Of a DNA stretch of 64,000 bases, positions 19,536 through 29,434 are shown piece after piece; the stretch's first letter is position 1, and every line of letters begins with the position of its first letter. Under the pieces are notes generated by a model that worked only from the letters and a program-made list of their open reading frames with translations, did no database searches and was not told the DNA's origin. The DNA is from Cellulomonas aerilata (GTDB lineage: Bacteria > Actinomycetota > Actinomycetes > Actinomycetales > Cellulomonadaceae): NCBI RefSeq assembly GCF_007991755.1, contig NZ_BJYY01000013.1, positions 1 to 64,000 of the forward strand, read 5' to 3'. The position numbers were made by a program, and so were the translations under genes.

Positions 19536-20123
19536 ATGGCGACCACGCTCTGGATGACCGGCGACGTCGACGCCGACCGCCTGCTGGACTCGGACCCGTT
19601 CGCGCTGCTGCTCGGCATGCTGCTCGACCAGCAGGTCGCGATGGAGACCGCCTTCGCCGGGCCGCACAAGATCGCCGAGCGTCTGGGCACGCTCGACCCC
19701 GCCGCCGTCGCGGACGCCGACCCGGACGCGTTCGCCGCGCTGTGCGCCACCCCGCCCGCGGTGCACCGCTACCCGGGCTCCATGGCAGGCCGCATCCAGG
19801 CGGTCGCGCGCGCCGTCGTCGACGACTACGACGGCGACGTGACCCGCCTGTGGTCCGACGGCGAGCCGGACGGCCGGGAGGTCCTGCGGCGCCTGAAGGC
19901 CCTGCCCGGCTTCGGCGACCAGAAGGCGCGGATCTTCCTCGCGCTCCTCGGCAAGCAGCGCGGGGTCGCGCCGGGGGGCTGGCGGGAGGTGGCCGGTGCC
20001 TACGGGGAGGACGGCGCCCGCCGCTCCATCGCCGACGTCACGGACCCGCAGTCCCTCGCGGCCGTGCGGGAGACCAAGCGTGCCGCCAAGGCGGCCGCGA
20101 AGAAGCCCGCCGACGGCGGGTAG
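19536..20123 (+). CDS. HhH-GPD-type base excision DNA repair family protein
   Basis: 195-residue protein with a helix-hairpin-helix core (LKALPGFGDQKARIF, about residues 119-133), the form annotated in actinobacteria as HhH-GPD base excision repair family protein. The conserved opening with LLDQQVAMETAF matches that family. A catalytic Lys/Asp pair as in EndoIII is not evident, so glycosylase activity is uncertain. The C-terminus ends in Lys/Ala-rich residues (KRAAKAAAKK) that could touch DNA. ATG 19536 is used since no better start exists. Confidence 0.8.
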   Translation: MATTLWMTGDVDADRLLDSDPFALLLGMLLDQQVAMETAFAGPHKIAERLGTLDPAAVADADPDAFAALCATPPAVHRYPGSMAGRIQAVARAVVDDYDGDVTRLWSDGEPDGREVLRRLKALPGFGDQKARIFLALLGKQRGVAPGGWREVAGAYGEDGARRSIADVTDPQSLAAVRETKRAAKAAAKKPADGG

Positions 20124-20217
20124 CGGCCACACGTGGGGGGCGCGGCCGGACGGGCTCGACCGGTCCGCCCGGGGACGGCGGCCCACACCGACGGCGGGCG
20201 GGGAACGGAGGCGCGTG

Positions 20218-20643
20218 ATGGAGCTGGTGCCGCTGGCGGAGGCCGAGCTGACCTACGGCAGCCTGGACGTCCTGGACTTCGGGGTGGACGGCCTGGTCTA
20301 CGGCTCCCTCGACGGTCGTCTGCACGGGGAGCGCCTGTCGGGTAGCATGCGCGCCACGAACCTGGCCCCGCGCCGGCCCGACGGGGTCACGCTGCCGACC
20401 CTGCGGGGCGTGCTGGTCACGGACGACGGCGCGCAGGTCTGGGTCGAGGTCGACGGGGTGGCGACCACACGCGAGGCCGACGGCGCCCGCGTGTTCGTCA
20501 CCACGGTGCGGTTCCGGACCGGGGCGCCGTCCTACCGGTGGCTCGACACCGTCGTCGGCCTGCAGGAGGGCAGGCTCGACCGGGTCGGGGACGCGCTCGT
20601 CGCCCGCGGCACCATCGTCGAGTGCCGGCCGACGATCGCCTGA
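20218..20643 (+). CDS. DUF3237-like protein
   Basis: 141-residue protein with a DUF3237-like pattern: a first half with LDGRLHGERLSG, then GVLVTDDGAQVWVEVDGV and a closing region TVRFRTGAPSYRWLDTVVGL. Proteins of this family form a small beta barrel and have no settled function. ATG 20218 has a GGAGG site. It follows the HhH-GPD gene by 94 bases and may be co-transcribed. Confidence 0.7.
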   Translation: MELVPLAEAELTYGSLDVLDFGVDGLVYGSLDGRLHGERLSGSMRATNLAPRRPDGVTLPTLRGVLVTDDGAQVWVEVDGVATTREADGARVFVTTVRFRTGAPSYRWLDTVVGLQEGRLDRVGDALVARGTIVECRPTIA

Positions 20644-20666
20644 CCGGCCCCGACCACGGGGCCGGT
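20643..20666. terminator. hairpin between convergent genes
   Basis: A 10-bp perfect stem (ACCGGCCCCG with its complement) around a 4-base loop directly after the DUF3237 gene stop and before the end of cofE. It is placed to end transcription from both sides; there is no T-run, as is common in these genomes. Confidence 0.6.
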
Positions 20667-20700
20667 GTCGCGGGTCGGTGCTGCGGGGTCGGTGCTCGGG

Positions 20701-21534
20701 TCAGTGCTGCCGGTGGCTGCTGCGGGCGGGCGCGGCGGGCTCACCGGGCGCCGGGCCGTCGGCCGTGGCGTCCTTCCATCCCTGGGCGTAGGCCTCGGCC
20801 GTCCCCAGCGCGAACATGTCGTCCGGCCCGGTCCGCACCAGCGTCCGTGCTCCCGGGCCGTCCTCCTCGGTGACCAGGTGCCCCAGCCCGCGGACCACGG
20901 CGACGGGTCGTCCGGCGGTCTTGCCCTTGACCAGCTCGGCGGCCGCGGCGATCTCGTCCGCCACGGCGGCGGCGGTGACGTCCAGCCGGCGACCGTGGGT
21001 GTCCGTCTGCCCGCGCAGGTCGTCCAGCACGACCAGGCCCGCGGCCCCGATGGCGATGTCGGTCTGCCCCTGCCGCCACGGCCGGCCGGCCGTGTCGGTG
21101 ACGACGACGCCGACCTGCACCCCGAGCCGGCGCCGCAGGCCGGCGCGCAGCGCACGCGCCGACGCGTCCGGGTCCACGGGCAGCAGCAGGACCGTGCCCT
21201 CGGGGGTGTTGGAGCCGTCCACCCCGGCGGCCGCCATGACCAGCCCGAGCCGGTTCTCGACGATGCGGGTCACTCCCCCGGCGTGCTCGCGGGTGGCGAC
21301 CAGGCGCACCGTCTCGTCGGTGATCGCCTGCTCGCGGTCGCTCGCGGCGAGCACCCTCCCCTCGGCCTTGGACACGATCTTGCTGGTGACCACGACCACG
21401 TCGCCGTCGGCGAGCGCCGTCGGGCCCGCCAGGTCCAGCCGGCCGACGGCGCGCGCGACGAGGTCCACGAGGTCGTCCCCCGGGACCACCTCGGGCAGCC
21501 CGTCCGGCGCCGTGACGGCGAAGGACGCGGTCAC
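20701..21534 (-). CDS. cofE: coenzyme F420-0:L-glutamate ligase
   Basis: Adds glutamates to F420-0 with GTP, the last step of coenzyme F420 synthesis. The 277-residue protein has [33 protein letters not shown] and [17 protein letters not shown], all hallmarks of CofE. It lacks the nitroreductase-like C-terminal domain found in mycobacterial FbiB, so it is the single-domain form. GTG 21534 overlaps the stop of the F420-dependent oxidoreductase gene (GTGA), tying cofactor supply to a cofactor user. Confidence 0.92.
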   Translation of the reverse strand: MTASFAVTAPDGLPEVVPGDDLVDLVARAVGRLDLAGPTALADGDVVVVTSKIVSKAEGRVLAASDREQAITDETVRLVATREHAGGVTRIVENRLGLVMAAAGVDGSNTPEGTVLLLPVDPDASARALRAGLRRRLGVQVGVVVTDTAGRPWRQGQTDIAIGAAGLVVLDDLRGQTDTHGRRLDVTAAAVADEIAAAAELVKGKTAGRPVAVVRGLGHLVTEEDGPGARTLVRTGPDDMFALGTAEAYAQGWKDATADGPAPGEPAAPARSSHRQH

Positions 21535-22535
21535 CGCACCAGCCGGGGCAGGACGTCGCGGCCGAACGTCTCGATCCACTCCCGCTGGTTGCGGCCGACG
21601 TTGTGCAGGTAGATCCGGTCGAACCCGAGGTCGACGTACTTCTGCAGCTCCGCCCGGTGCGCGTCCGGGTCGGCCGAGATGACCATCCGGCCGGCGAAGT
21701 CCTCCGGCCGCACGAGCTTCGCCATCTGCTCGAAGTCGAACGGCGAGCGGATGTCGCCCTTGGGGAACTTCATGCCGCCGTTGGGCCACTGCCCCATGGC
21801 GTTGGCCAGCGCGGCCTCGTCGGTCTCGGCCCACGACAGGTGCACCTGCAGGACCTTGGGCATCGTGTCGGGGTCCTTGCCGGCGTCCCTGGCCCCCTCG
21901 GCGAAGCGGGCGAAGAGCCCGGAGATCTTCTCCAGCGGCGCGCCGACGGTGATCAGCCCGTCGGCGTGGCGGCCGGCCCGCTTGGCGGTGACCGGTCCGG
22001 CGGTGGCGACGAGGATCTCCGGTGCGACCTCCGGCATGGTCCACAGCCGGGTGGACTCGAGCTTGTAGAACTGCCCCGAGTGCTTGACGTCCTTGCCGGC
22101 CAGCGAGGCGTTGAACAGCTTGGTGATGACCTCGATCGCCTCGAACATCCGGTTGATCCGCTCCGGCGCCTCCGGCCAGTACCCGGCCACGACGTGCTCG
22201 TTGAGCGCCTCCCCGGACCCCAGGCCCAGCCAGTGCCGTCCGGGGTACATGGCGGCGAGGGTGGCGGACGCCTGGGCGACCATCGCCGGGTGCCAGCGGA
22301 ACGTGGGCGCGGTGACGCCGGGGCCCAGGTCGCCGCGGGTGCGCTCCCCCAGGGCGGAGAGCACGTTCCAGACGAACGCGCTCTGGCCCTGCGCAGGCAC
22401 CCACGGCTGGAAGTGGTCGGCGGCCATGACGCCGGAGAACCCGTGCTGCTCGGCCAGCTCGGCCAGCTGGATGATCTCCGTGGGGTGGAACTGCTCCAGC
22501 GCCGCCGCGTACCCGACCGTCAGACCCTGCGCCAC
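21531..22535 (-). CDS. F420-dependent oxidoreductase, G6PDH-like family
   Basis: Luciferase-like fold enzyme that uses coenzyme F420. The 334-residue protein shows [19 protein letters not shown] near the start and [12 protein letters not shown], a combination typical of the F420-dependent glucose-6-phosphate dehydrogenase-like family. True Fgd activity cannot be assured from sequence. GTG 22535 has GAGGAG ahead. Overlap with cofE and the unlinked deazaflavin-type reductase at 59480-59890 show that this organism uses F420. Confidence 0.88.
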   Translation of the reverse strand: MAQGLTVGYAAALEQFHPTEIIQLAELAEQHGFSGVMAADHFQPWVPAQGQSAFVWNVLSALGERTRGDLGPGVTAPTFRWHPAMVAQASATLAAMYPGRHWLGLGSGEALNEHVVAGYWPEAPERINRMFEAIEVITKLFNASLAGKDVKHSGQFYKLESTRLWTMPEVAPEILVATAGPVTAKRAGRHADGLITVGAPLEKISGLFARFAEGARDAGKDPDTMPKVLQVHLSWAETDEAALANAMGQWPNGGMKFPKGDIRSPFDFEQMAKLVRPEDFAGRMVISADPDAHRAELQKYVDLGFDRIYLHNVGRNQREWIETFGRDVLPRLVR

Positions 22536-22659
22536 GTGGCTCTCCTCACCCGCCGCCGACCGATCGGCGGACCTCACCGGGGAAGCCTAGTCGCGGCCTC
22601 GGGGGGCGCCGGGCCGGGGCGGAGCGAGGGACCACCGCCGATCTGGGAAGATCAGGCCC

Positions 22660-25374
22660 ATGAGCGACCAGCAGCCGACCTCGACCGCACCCCCCGCAGC
22701 GACGACGCCGACCGGCGGGCCGCGGGTACCGGACAAGGTCTCGCTCGACGGCCTGGAGGACCGCTGGGACCGCGCGTGGACGCAGGCGGGCACGTACCGC
22801 TTCGACCGGACGGCGACCCGCGAGCAGGTCTACTCCATCGACACCCCGCCGCCGACCGTGTCCGGGTCGCTGCACGTGGGGCACGTCTTCTCCTACACGC
22901 ACACCGACGTCGTGGCGCGGTACCGGCGGATGGCCGGGCGCGAGGTGTTCTACCCGATGGGCTGGGACGACAACGGCCTGCCGACCGAGCGCCGCGTGCA
23001 GAACTACTTCGGCGTGCGCTGCGACCCGTCCATGCCCTACGACGCCGGCTTCACCCCGCCGCAGGTCGGCGGCGAGGGCAAGAGCTCCAAGGCCGGCGAC
23101 CAGCTGCCGATCTCCCGCCGCAACTTCATCGAGCTGTGCGAGCGGCTGACGGTCGAGGACGAGCGCGAGTTCGAGTCGCTGTGGCGCTACCTCGGCCTGT
23201 CCGTCGACTGGGACCACCACTACCAGACCATCTCCGGCGAGGCCCGGGCGGTCGCCCAGCAGGCGTTCCTGCGCAACCTGGCGCGGGGCGAGGCCTACCA
23301 GGCGGAGGCGCCGGGCCTGTGGGACGTGACGTTCCAGACCGCCGTCGCGCAGGCCGAGCTCGAGGCGCGCGACTACCCGGGCGCGTTCCACCGCGTCGCC
23401 TTCCACCCGGCCGACGGCGACGCGGTGCCCGTCGTCATCGAGACGACCCGTCCGGAGCTGCTGCCCGCCGTCGTCGCCCTCATCGCCCACCCCGACGACG
23501 AGCGGTACCAGGCCCTGTTCGGCACCACGGTCCGGTCCCCGCTGTTCGGCGTCGAGATCCCCGTGCTGGCCCACCCCGCCGCGGAGCCCGACAAGGGCGC
23601 CGGCATCGCGATGTGCTGCACCTTCGGGGACCTCACCGACGTCCAGTGGTGGCGCGAGCTGCAGCTGCCCACCCGCTCGGTGATCGGCCGCGACGGCCGG
23701 CTGCTGCGCGACACCCCCGCCTGGCTGCTGGCCGACGCCGGCGCGGCACCCGGCGCCGAGGCGCTGTGGTCCGACCTCGCCGGCACGACGACGTTCACCG
23801 CCCGGACCAAGGTCGTCGACGCCCTGCGCGCCGCCGGCGACCTGGACGGCGAGCCGGTCGCCACCCAGCGCAAGGCGAACTTCTACGAGAAGGGCGACAA
23901 GCCGCTGGAGATCGTCACCTCGCGCCAGTGGTACATCCGCAACGGCGGCCGCGAGGTCCCCGGACGCGAGCTGCGCGCCGAGCTGCTCGCGCGCGGCGAG
24001 GAGCTCAGCTTCCACCCCGACTTCATGCGGGTGCGCTACGAGAACTGGGTGGGCGGGCTGAACGGTGACTGGCTGGTCTCACGCCAGCGATTCTTCGGCG
24101 TCCCGTTCCCGGTCTGGTACCCGGTCGGCGAGGACGGCGAGCCGGACCACGACCGTCCGCTGCTGCCGACCGAGGACCAGCTCCCGATCGACCCGTCCAG
24201 CGACGTGCCGGCCGGGTACACCGCCGAGCAGCGCGGCCGGGCCGGCGGCTTCGTCGGCGACCCGGACATCATGGACACCTGGGCGACGAGCTCCCTCACG
24301 CCGCAGATCGCCGGCGGCTGGCGCAGCGACCCGGACCTGTTCGAGCGCGTGTTCCCGATGGACCTGCGCCCCCAGGGCCAGGACATCATCCGGACCTGGC
24401 TGTTCTCCACGGTCGTCCGCTCGCACCTGGAGCACGGGTCGCTGCCCTGGTCCGACGCCGCGATCAGCGGCTGGATCCTGGACCCGGACCGCAAGAAGAT
24501 GTCGAAGTCCAAGGGCAACGTGGTCACCCCCCGCGGCCTGCTCGAGGAGCACGGCTCGGACGCCGTCCGGTACTGGGCCGCGTCCGCGCGGCTGGGCACC
24601 GACGCCGCCTTCGAGATCGGCCAGATGAAGATCGGTCGCCGTCTGGCGATCAAGGTCCTCAACGCGAGCAAGTTCGCGCTGACGTTCGGCGAGGGCCCGG
24701 ACTCCGTCGTCCTGGACCCCGCGCTGGTCACCGACCGGCTGGACCGGGCGATGCTCGCCGGCCTGGCAGACGTCGTCGACCGGGCGACCGAGGCGTTGGA
24801 CGCCTACGACCACACGCGGGCGCTGGAGCTGACCGAGACGTTCTTCTGGACGTTCTGCGACGACTACCTCGAGCTCGTCAAGGACCGGGCCTACGGCGCG
24901 GGGGCGGCCGAGGTGGGCCCGGGCACGACGTCGGCGCGCGCCGCGCTGGGTCTGGCGCTGCACACCCTGCTGCGGCTGTTCGCCCCGGTGCTGCCGTTCG
25001 CGACCGAGGAGGTGTGGTCGTGGTGGCAGGAGGGCTCGGTGCACCGCGCCCCGTGGCCGACGGCCGCGCCGCTGCGCGAGGCCGCCGGTGACGCCGACCC
25101 CGCCGTCCTGGGTGCGGCCGGGGCGGCCCTCGCGGCACTGCGCAAGGTGAAGTCCGAGGCGAAGGTCTCGATGCGCACGCCCATCCTGCGGGCGGTGCTC
25201 GAGGTGCCCGCCGCCGTGACCGACGCCGTCGCGGCGGTCGCCGGTGACGTGCGCGCGGCCGGGCGTGTGACGGGCGCGCTGGACCTGGTGTCCGCCGACG
25301 GCGGGGGTGACGGAGCCGGCGCGGTGGTCCGCGAGGTCGAGCTCGGCGAGGCGGAGGCCCGCGTCAAGGGCTGA
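22660..25374 (+). CDS. valS: valyl-tRNA synthetase
   Basis: Charges tRNA-Val. The 904-residue class I enzyme shows the HIGH motif as HVGHVF in SGSLHVGHVF and KMSKS in RKKMSKSKGN, an editing insert, and a C-terminal anticodon domain. No long C-terminal coiled coil is visible, so it looks like the shorter archaeal/rickettsial-type ValS; that class call is inference. ATG 22660 lacks a strong ribosome site. It is divergent from the F420 oxidoreductase gene and ends at a strong hairpin. Confidence 0.96.
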   Translation: MSDQQPTSTAPPAATTPTGGPRVPDKVSLDGLEDRWDRAWTQAGTYRFDRTATREQVYSIDTPPPTVSGSLHVGHVFSYTHTDVVARYRRMAGREVFYPMGWDDNGLPTERRVQNYFGVRCDPSMPYDAGFTPPQVGGEGKSSKAGDQLPISRRNFIELCERLTVEDEREFESLWRYLGLSVDWDHHYQTISGEARAVAQQAFLRNLARGEAYQAEAPGLWDVTFQTAVAQAELEARDYPGAFHRVAFHPADGDAVPVVIETTRPELLPAVVALIAHPDDERYQALFGTTVRSPLFGVEIPVLAHPAAEPDKGAGIAMCCTFGDLTDVQWWRELQLPTRSVIGRDGRLLRDTPAWLLADAGAAPGAEALWSDLAGTTTFTARTKVVDALRAAGDLDGEPVATQRKANFYEKGDKPLEIVTSRQWYIRNGGREVPGRELRAELLARGEELSFHPDFMRVRYENWVGGLNGDWLVSRQRFFGVPFPVWYPVGEDGEPDHDRPLLPTEDQLPIDPSSDVPAGYTAEQRGRAGGFVGDPDIMDTWATSSLTPQIAGGWRSDPDLFERVFPMDLRPQGQDIIRTWLFSTVVRSHLEHGSLPWSDAAISGWILDPDRKKMSKSKGNVVTPRGLLEEHGSDAVRYWAASARLGTDAAFEIGQMKIGRRLAIKVLNASKFALTFGEGPDSVVLDPALVTDRLDRAMLAGLADVVDRATEALDAYDHTRALELTETFFWTFCDDYLELVKDRAYGAGAAEVGPGTTSARAALGLALHTLLRLFAPVLPFATEEVWSWWQEGSVHRAPWPTAAPLREAAGDADPAVLGAAGAALAALRKVKSEAKVSMRTPILRAVLEVPAAVTDAVAAVAGDVRAAGRVTGALDLVSADGGGDGAGAVVREVELGEAEARVKG

Positions 25375-25390
25375 CCGCCCACCCGGGCCG

Positions 25391-25435
25391 ACGACGAAGG
25401 CCCCGACCGAGCGGATCGGTCGGGGCCTTCGTCGT
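25391..25435. terminator. bidirectional terminator
   Basis: A perfect 20-bp stem (25391-25410 with 25416-25435) around a 5-base loop lies between the convergent ends of valS and the Rv2629-like gene. It is symmetric and would work on both strands. Confidence 0.9.
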
Positions 25436-25447
25436 GCCGGGGGCGGG

Positions 25448-26650
25448 TCAGACGATGTCGTGCACCCGTCCGGAGTCACCGGACTGCGACAGGACGGACT
25501 CGCTCGGCGTGGACGGGTCGATCCAGCGCAGGATCGCCCCGACGCCGTCGACCAGGTCGACGCTGCCGTCCACCGCGAACGTCAGGCCCGCGTCCTGGCC
25601 GAGCGCGGCGCGGACCACCGCGATGTCGGCGCGCAGCTCCCGTGCGCCCTCGGTGACCCCCATGGCCTCGAGCTCGTCGCGCGTCACGGCGATCTGCAGC
25701 GGGTCGGGCCCGACCCACACGGTCCGGTCGCCGATCGGGGACGCGTTCGTCGTGACGGACTCCTGGAGCACCAGGTCCGACACCTGCCCGCGACGGAGCA
25801 CCTCGATGACGTCGCCGAGCTGGGTCACGGCCGCACCGCCACGGCCCTGCTCCTGGCGGAAGTGGTCCAGCACGCCCTCACGACGCCGCGCGCGGTACGC
25901 CTCGAGCGTCGCCTTGACCCGCTCGTCGAAGGTGTCCTGCTTGACGCCCTCGGCACGCGAGCCGCCGGGGACCGCGATGGCCAGCTCCTTGGCGTGGTGA
26001 CCGAGCTTCTCCTGCAGGAGCGGGACCTCGCGCACGTCGCCCGTGATGATGATGAGCTCGGGGTTCCGGCGCACGACCTGCTTGTCGATGTCGGCAGCGA
26101 CCGTCTCCGCGTTGCGCTCCCAGGAGTCCTCGGCGCGGTTCTGCGAGTGGTCGTGGTGCCAGCCGCCGCCGGTCTTGACCTTGCGCAGCTCGTCGTGGTC
26201 CCCCTCGACGACCTCGTGGTCACCGGTCTCCAGCCGGCCCGCTCCGTCGCTCCAGTAGAGGTCCGCGCCCTGCCGGTCCACCTCGACGAGCAGGAAGCTC
26301 ACCGCCTCGTCGGCGGCCCGGGCCGCCGCGAGCAGGGCCGGGACCGGTCCGTACGTGGCGGAGTTGCGGTCCGGCGGGTCGGCCAGGACCCGATCGATGC
26401 GCACGCCCTCGGCGTCGGCGATGAGGACGCGGCCGTGCGGCCCGGCGACCCGGGTCGGGCGGGTGACCACGTCCTCGATCTCGTCCAGGACAGGGGTCGG
26501 CGCGCCCTGGCGCTCGAGGTCCCGCCGCAGCCCCTTCCAGCGGTCGAGCACCTCGGTCTCCCCGGTCGGGTCGTTGCGCGTGGCGTCGACGTAGACCGTG
26601 GTGAACGGGCCGGTACGGCCGAGCAGCGGCTTGAGCCAGTCGAGCTTCAT
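25448..26650 (-). CDS. Rv2629-like (baeRF/Vms1-type) ribosome-associated protein
   Basis: 400-residue protein that resembles mycobacterial Rv2629 and related bacterial archaeo-eukaryotic release-factor homologues. Visible features are an opening LGRTGPFTTVYVDATR, a middle region with GDVREVPLL and GGSRAEGVKQDTFDERV, and an eRF1-like C-terminal part (LRRGQVSDLVL). Relatives include the hibernation factor Balon, which occupies the ribosomal A site in stress. No GGQ motif is present, so peptide release is unlikely. ATG 26650 has GGAGG. I am confident of the family, less so of the exact job. Confidence 0.8.
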   Translation of the reverse strand: MKLDWLKPLLGRTGPFTTVYVDATRNDPTGETEVLDRWKGLRRDLERQGAPTPVLDEIEDVVTRPTRVAGPHGRVLIADAEGVRIDRVLADPPDRNSATYGPVPALLAAARAADEAVSFLLVEVDRQGADLYWSDGAGRLETGDHEVVEGDHDELRKVKTGGGWHHDHSQNRAEDSWERNAETVAADIDKQVVRRNPELIIITGDVREVPLLQEKLGHHAKELAIAVPGGSRAEGVKQDTFDERVKATLEAYRARRREGVLDHFRQEQGRGGAAVTQLGDVIEVLRRGQVSDLVLQESVTTNASPIGDRTVWVGPDPLQIAVTRDELEAMGVTEGARELRADIAVVRAALGQDAGLTFAVDGSVDLVDGVGAILRWIDPSTPSESVLSQSGDSGRVHDIV

Positions 26651-26951
26651 GGGCAGCGCCTCCGAGAGGTCGGATCGGGACGGGCCGTGCAGACCGGCCG
26701 CGTGCTGATGCGCTCCACCTTCGACCACCCGGCCCACCGGCGCCACCCCGGATCCGGTCCGCCTGCTGCCGGCACGTGCCCCGGTGACGGCGTCCTGGCG
26801 GTCGGGTCACGCGAGCGCGCCGTGCCCGCCGGTGTGACCGGCGTGACGCCCTTGAGGCGACCGGGCAGTAAATCGCATAGGTATGATTCGGCATGAATAG
26901 TTAACCGTCGCTCGGCGCCCTCCTGCGTCGCCGACACCCGAGAGGACACCC
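26651..26951. promoter_or_regulatory. divergent promoter region with an AT-rich patch
   Basis: This 301-base gap between two divergent genes holds no reading frame of note. At 26868-26906 it turns locally AT-rich; TATGAT at 26882-26887 is a good -10 box for the plus-strand amino-acid transporter, about 65 bases ahead of its start. No clear -35 box is seen. Confidence 0.5.
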
Positions 26952-27752
26952 ATGCCGTCGACCTCCGCCCGTCTGCTCGCCCCCGCCGTCGCCGTCGGCC
27001 TGCTCGTCGTCGGCGGCTGCGCCGACTCCGGGACGTCCGCTCCGGCGGCCACCGCCGAGGGCGGGGTGCCCCTGGTCGCCGAGGGCACGCTGACCCTGTG
27101 CACCAACCCGCCCTATGAGCCGTTCGAGTTCGCGGGCGAGGACGGCGAGGTCCAGGGGCTCGACATCGACGTCGTGGAGGAGGTCGCCACCGACCTCGGG
27201 GTCGACCTGAGCGTCGTCATCTCGCCGTTCGAGGGCATCCAGTCCGGCCAGGACCTGGACACCGAGAAGTGCGACGTCGTCGCGTCCGCGATCACGATCA
27301 CCGACGAGCGCGCCGCGAAGATCGACTTCTCCGAGCCGTACTTCGACGCCGACCAGGGCCTGCTGGTGCCGCAGGGCTCCGGGCTCTCCGACGTCGACAG
27401 CCTGGAGGGCGCCACCATCGGGGTGCAGCAGGCCACCACCGGCGAGACGTGGGCGCAGGAGAACGAGCTGGAGGTCGTCCAGTTCGAGGACCTCGGGCTG
27501 CAGGTCGCGGCCCTGGAGACCGGTCAGGTGGACGCGGTGGTCAACGACGTCGCCGTCCTCGGCCCCTTCGTGGCGGAGGGCTACGAGGTCGCGGCGAACT
27601 TCTCCACCGGCGAGCAGTACGGGCTGGGCGTCCGCAAGGGCAACGTCGAGCTCCTCGAGGCCGTCGACGCGACGCTGGACCGGATCCGCGAGGACGGCAC
27701 CTACGACGCGATCTACACCGAGTGGGTCGGCGTCTCCCCCGCCGAGGGCTGA
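26952..27752 (+). CDS. amino-acid ABC transporter substrate-binding lipoprotein, family 3
   Basis: Binding protein of a polar amino-acid importer. The 266-residue protein has a lipoprotein signal ending VGGC (Cys23), then the family 3 fold: TLTLCTNPPYEPFEF, GLDIDVVEEVATDLG, ITITDERAAKIDFSEPYF and a C-terminal lobe. The Arg/Asp residues typical for alpha-amino acid binding are in place (DERAAKIDF). It may bind glutamine, cystine or a basic amino acid; sequence alone does not say. First gene of a three-gene operon with permease and ATPase. Confidence 0.92.
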   Translation: MPSTSARLLAPAVAVGLLVVGGCADSGTSAPAATAEGGVPLVAEGTLTLCTNPPYEPFEFAGEDGEVQGLDIDVVEEVATDLGVDLSVVISPFEGIQSGQDLDTEKCDVVASAITITDERAAKIDFSEPYFDADQGLLVPQGSGLSDVDSLEGATIGVQQATTGETWAQENELEVVQFEDLGLQVAALETGQVDAVVNDVAVLGPFVAEGYEVAANFSTGEQYGLGVRKGNVELLEAVDATLDRIREDGTYDAIYTEWVGVSPAEG

Positions 27753-27755
27753 CCC

Positions 27756-28604
27756 GTGACCACCCAGTCCCCCGCTGCCCAGGGCGGCGCGGCGCTCGCC
27801 CCGGTCACCGGCCGGCGCAGCCCACGCCGGCGGGCGCAGATCTCCCGCGGCATCCAGTACACGGTCCTGCTCGCGCTCGTGGTCGTCCTCGCGCTCGCCA
27901 CCGACTGGGCCCGCGTCGGCACGACGTTCCTCGATCCGGCGGTGGCGCGCGACCTGGTGCCCACGCTGGGCGGCGCCCTGGTCAACACCCTGCGGTACAC
28001 CGTCGCCGCGTTCGCGGTCGGGCTCAGCCTGGGCACGCTGCTCGCGCTCATGAAGCTGTCCTCGGTGCGTCCGTACCGCTGGATCGCGACCGTGTACATC
28101 GAGTTCTTCCGCGGCATCCCGGCGCTGCTGGTCGTGGTGGCGTTCGGGTACGCCGTCCCCGTCGCGCTCGGGGTGAACATCGGGTCGCTGACCGCCAAGG
28201 CCGCGCTCGCGCTGGGCATGGTCGCGGCCGCGTACATCGCCGAGACGCTGCGGGCGGGCATCGAGGCGGTGCCCCGGGGGCAGGTGGAGGCGGCGCGGTC
28301 GCTCGGCATGTCCCACACCCGCACCCTGGTGACCGTCGTCATCCCGCAGGCGTTCCGCATCGTGCTCCCGCCGATGACCAACGAGCTGATCCTGCTGACC
28401 AAGGACACCTCGCTCATCTACCTGCTGGGCCTGACCCCGGCGCAGTTCGACCTGACGAAGGTGGGACGTGACGCCCTGAGCACCGCCCAGGGCGGGCTGA
28501 CCGCCCTGTTCGTGGTCGGCGCGGTCTACCTGATCATCACCATCCCCCTCGGGCTGCTCGCACGCCGCCTCGAGGGACGCACCGCACGGAGGACCCGCTC
28601 GTGA
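27756..28604 (+). CDS. amino-acid ABC transporter permease (His/Glu/Gln/Arg type)
   Basis: Membrane subunit of the polar amino-acid importer. The 282-residue protein has five to six predicted helices, the HEQRo-family segment [15 protein letters not shown], the EAA loop [14 protein letters not shown] and [14 protein letters not shown] 27756 lies three bases after the binding-protein stop. Only one permease is present, so it likely works as a homodimer. Confidence 0.92.
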   Translation: MTTQSPAAQGGAALAPVTGRRSPRRRAQISRGIQYTVLLALVVVLALATDWARVGTTFLDPAVARDLVPTLGGALVNTLRYTVAAFAVGLSLGTLLALMKLSSVRPYRWIATVYIEFFRGIPALLVVVAFGYAVPVALGVNIGSLTAKAALALGMVAAAYIAETLRAGIEAVPRGQVEAARSLGMSHTRTLVTVVIPQAFRIVLPPMTNELILLTKDTSLIYLLGLTPAQFDLTKVGRDALSTAQGGLTALFVVGAVYLIITIPLGLLARRLEGRTARRTRS

Positions 28605-29407
28605 CCGCACCTGTGACGTCGTCCGCGCCGCTCACCGACGCCGCCGCGCCGGCCATCCGGATCGAGGGCCTGCACAAGTCCTTCGGGCCACGCGAGGTGC
28701 TGCGCGGCATCGACCTGGAGGTCCACGCCGGGGAGGTCGTCTGCGTCGTCGGGCCGTCCGGCTCGGGCAAGTCGACGCTGCTGCGCTGCGTCAACCTCCT
28801 GGAGCAGCCGACCGCCGGCACCGTCCGGGTGCTCGGGACCGAGGTGACGCACCCCGACGTCGACATCGACGCCGTCCGCGCACACGTCGGCATGGTGTTC
28901 CAGTCCTTCAACCTGTTCGCGCACCGGTCGGTCCTGGAGAACTGCACGATCGCCCAGCGCACCGTCCTGCGCAGGCCGCGCGCGGAGGCCGAGCGGGTCG
29001 CCCGGGAGAACCTCGCCCGCGTGGGCCTGGCCGACCGGGTGGACGCCCTGCCCGCGCAGCTGTCCGGCGGGCAGCAGCAGCGCGTCGCGATCGCCCGGGC
29101 GCTGAGCATGGACCCCGCGCTGATGCTGTTCGACGAGCCGACCTCCGCGCTGGACCCCGAGCTCGTGGGTGACGTCCTGGGCGTCATGCGCGACCTCGCC
29201 GAGGGCGGCATGACCATGCTCGTCGTCACCCACGAGATGGCGTTCGCCCGGGAGGTCGCCGACCGGGTCGTGTTCATGGACGACGGGCTCGTGGTCGAGC
29301 AGGGACCGCCGGAGCAGGTGATCGGCGCGCCGACGCACGAGCGCACGCGCACGTTCCTGCGGCGCGTGCTGGACCCGACCCACCAGCGTCCGGTCGCGGG
29401 CCGGTAG
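28601..29407 (+). CDS. amino-acid ABC transporter ATPase
   Basis: ATPase of the polar amino-acid importer. The 268-residue protein has Walker [12 protein letters not shown]-loop FQSFNLF, signature [15 protein letters not shown], Walker [15 protein letters not shown] and the switch His in VVTHEM. GTG 28601 overlaps the permease stop (GTGA). The match to GlnQ/ArtP-type ATPases is strong. Confidence 0.94.
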   Translation: MTAPVTSSAPLTDAAAPAIRIEGLHKSFGPREVLRGIDLEVHAGEVVCVVGPSGSGKSTLLRCVNLLEQPTAGTVRVLGTEVTHPDVDIDAVRAHVGMVFQSFNLFAHRSVLENCTIAQRTVLRRPRAEAERVARENLARVGLADRVDALPAQLSGGQQQRVAIARALSMDPALMLFDEPTSALDPELVGDVLGVMRDLAEGGMTMLVVTHEMAFAREVADRVVFMDDGLVVEQGPPEQVIGAPTHERTRTFLRRVLDPTHQRPVAGR

Positions 29408-29434
29408 GTCCCGGCCGCCGGGTCGACGCCCGCG

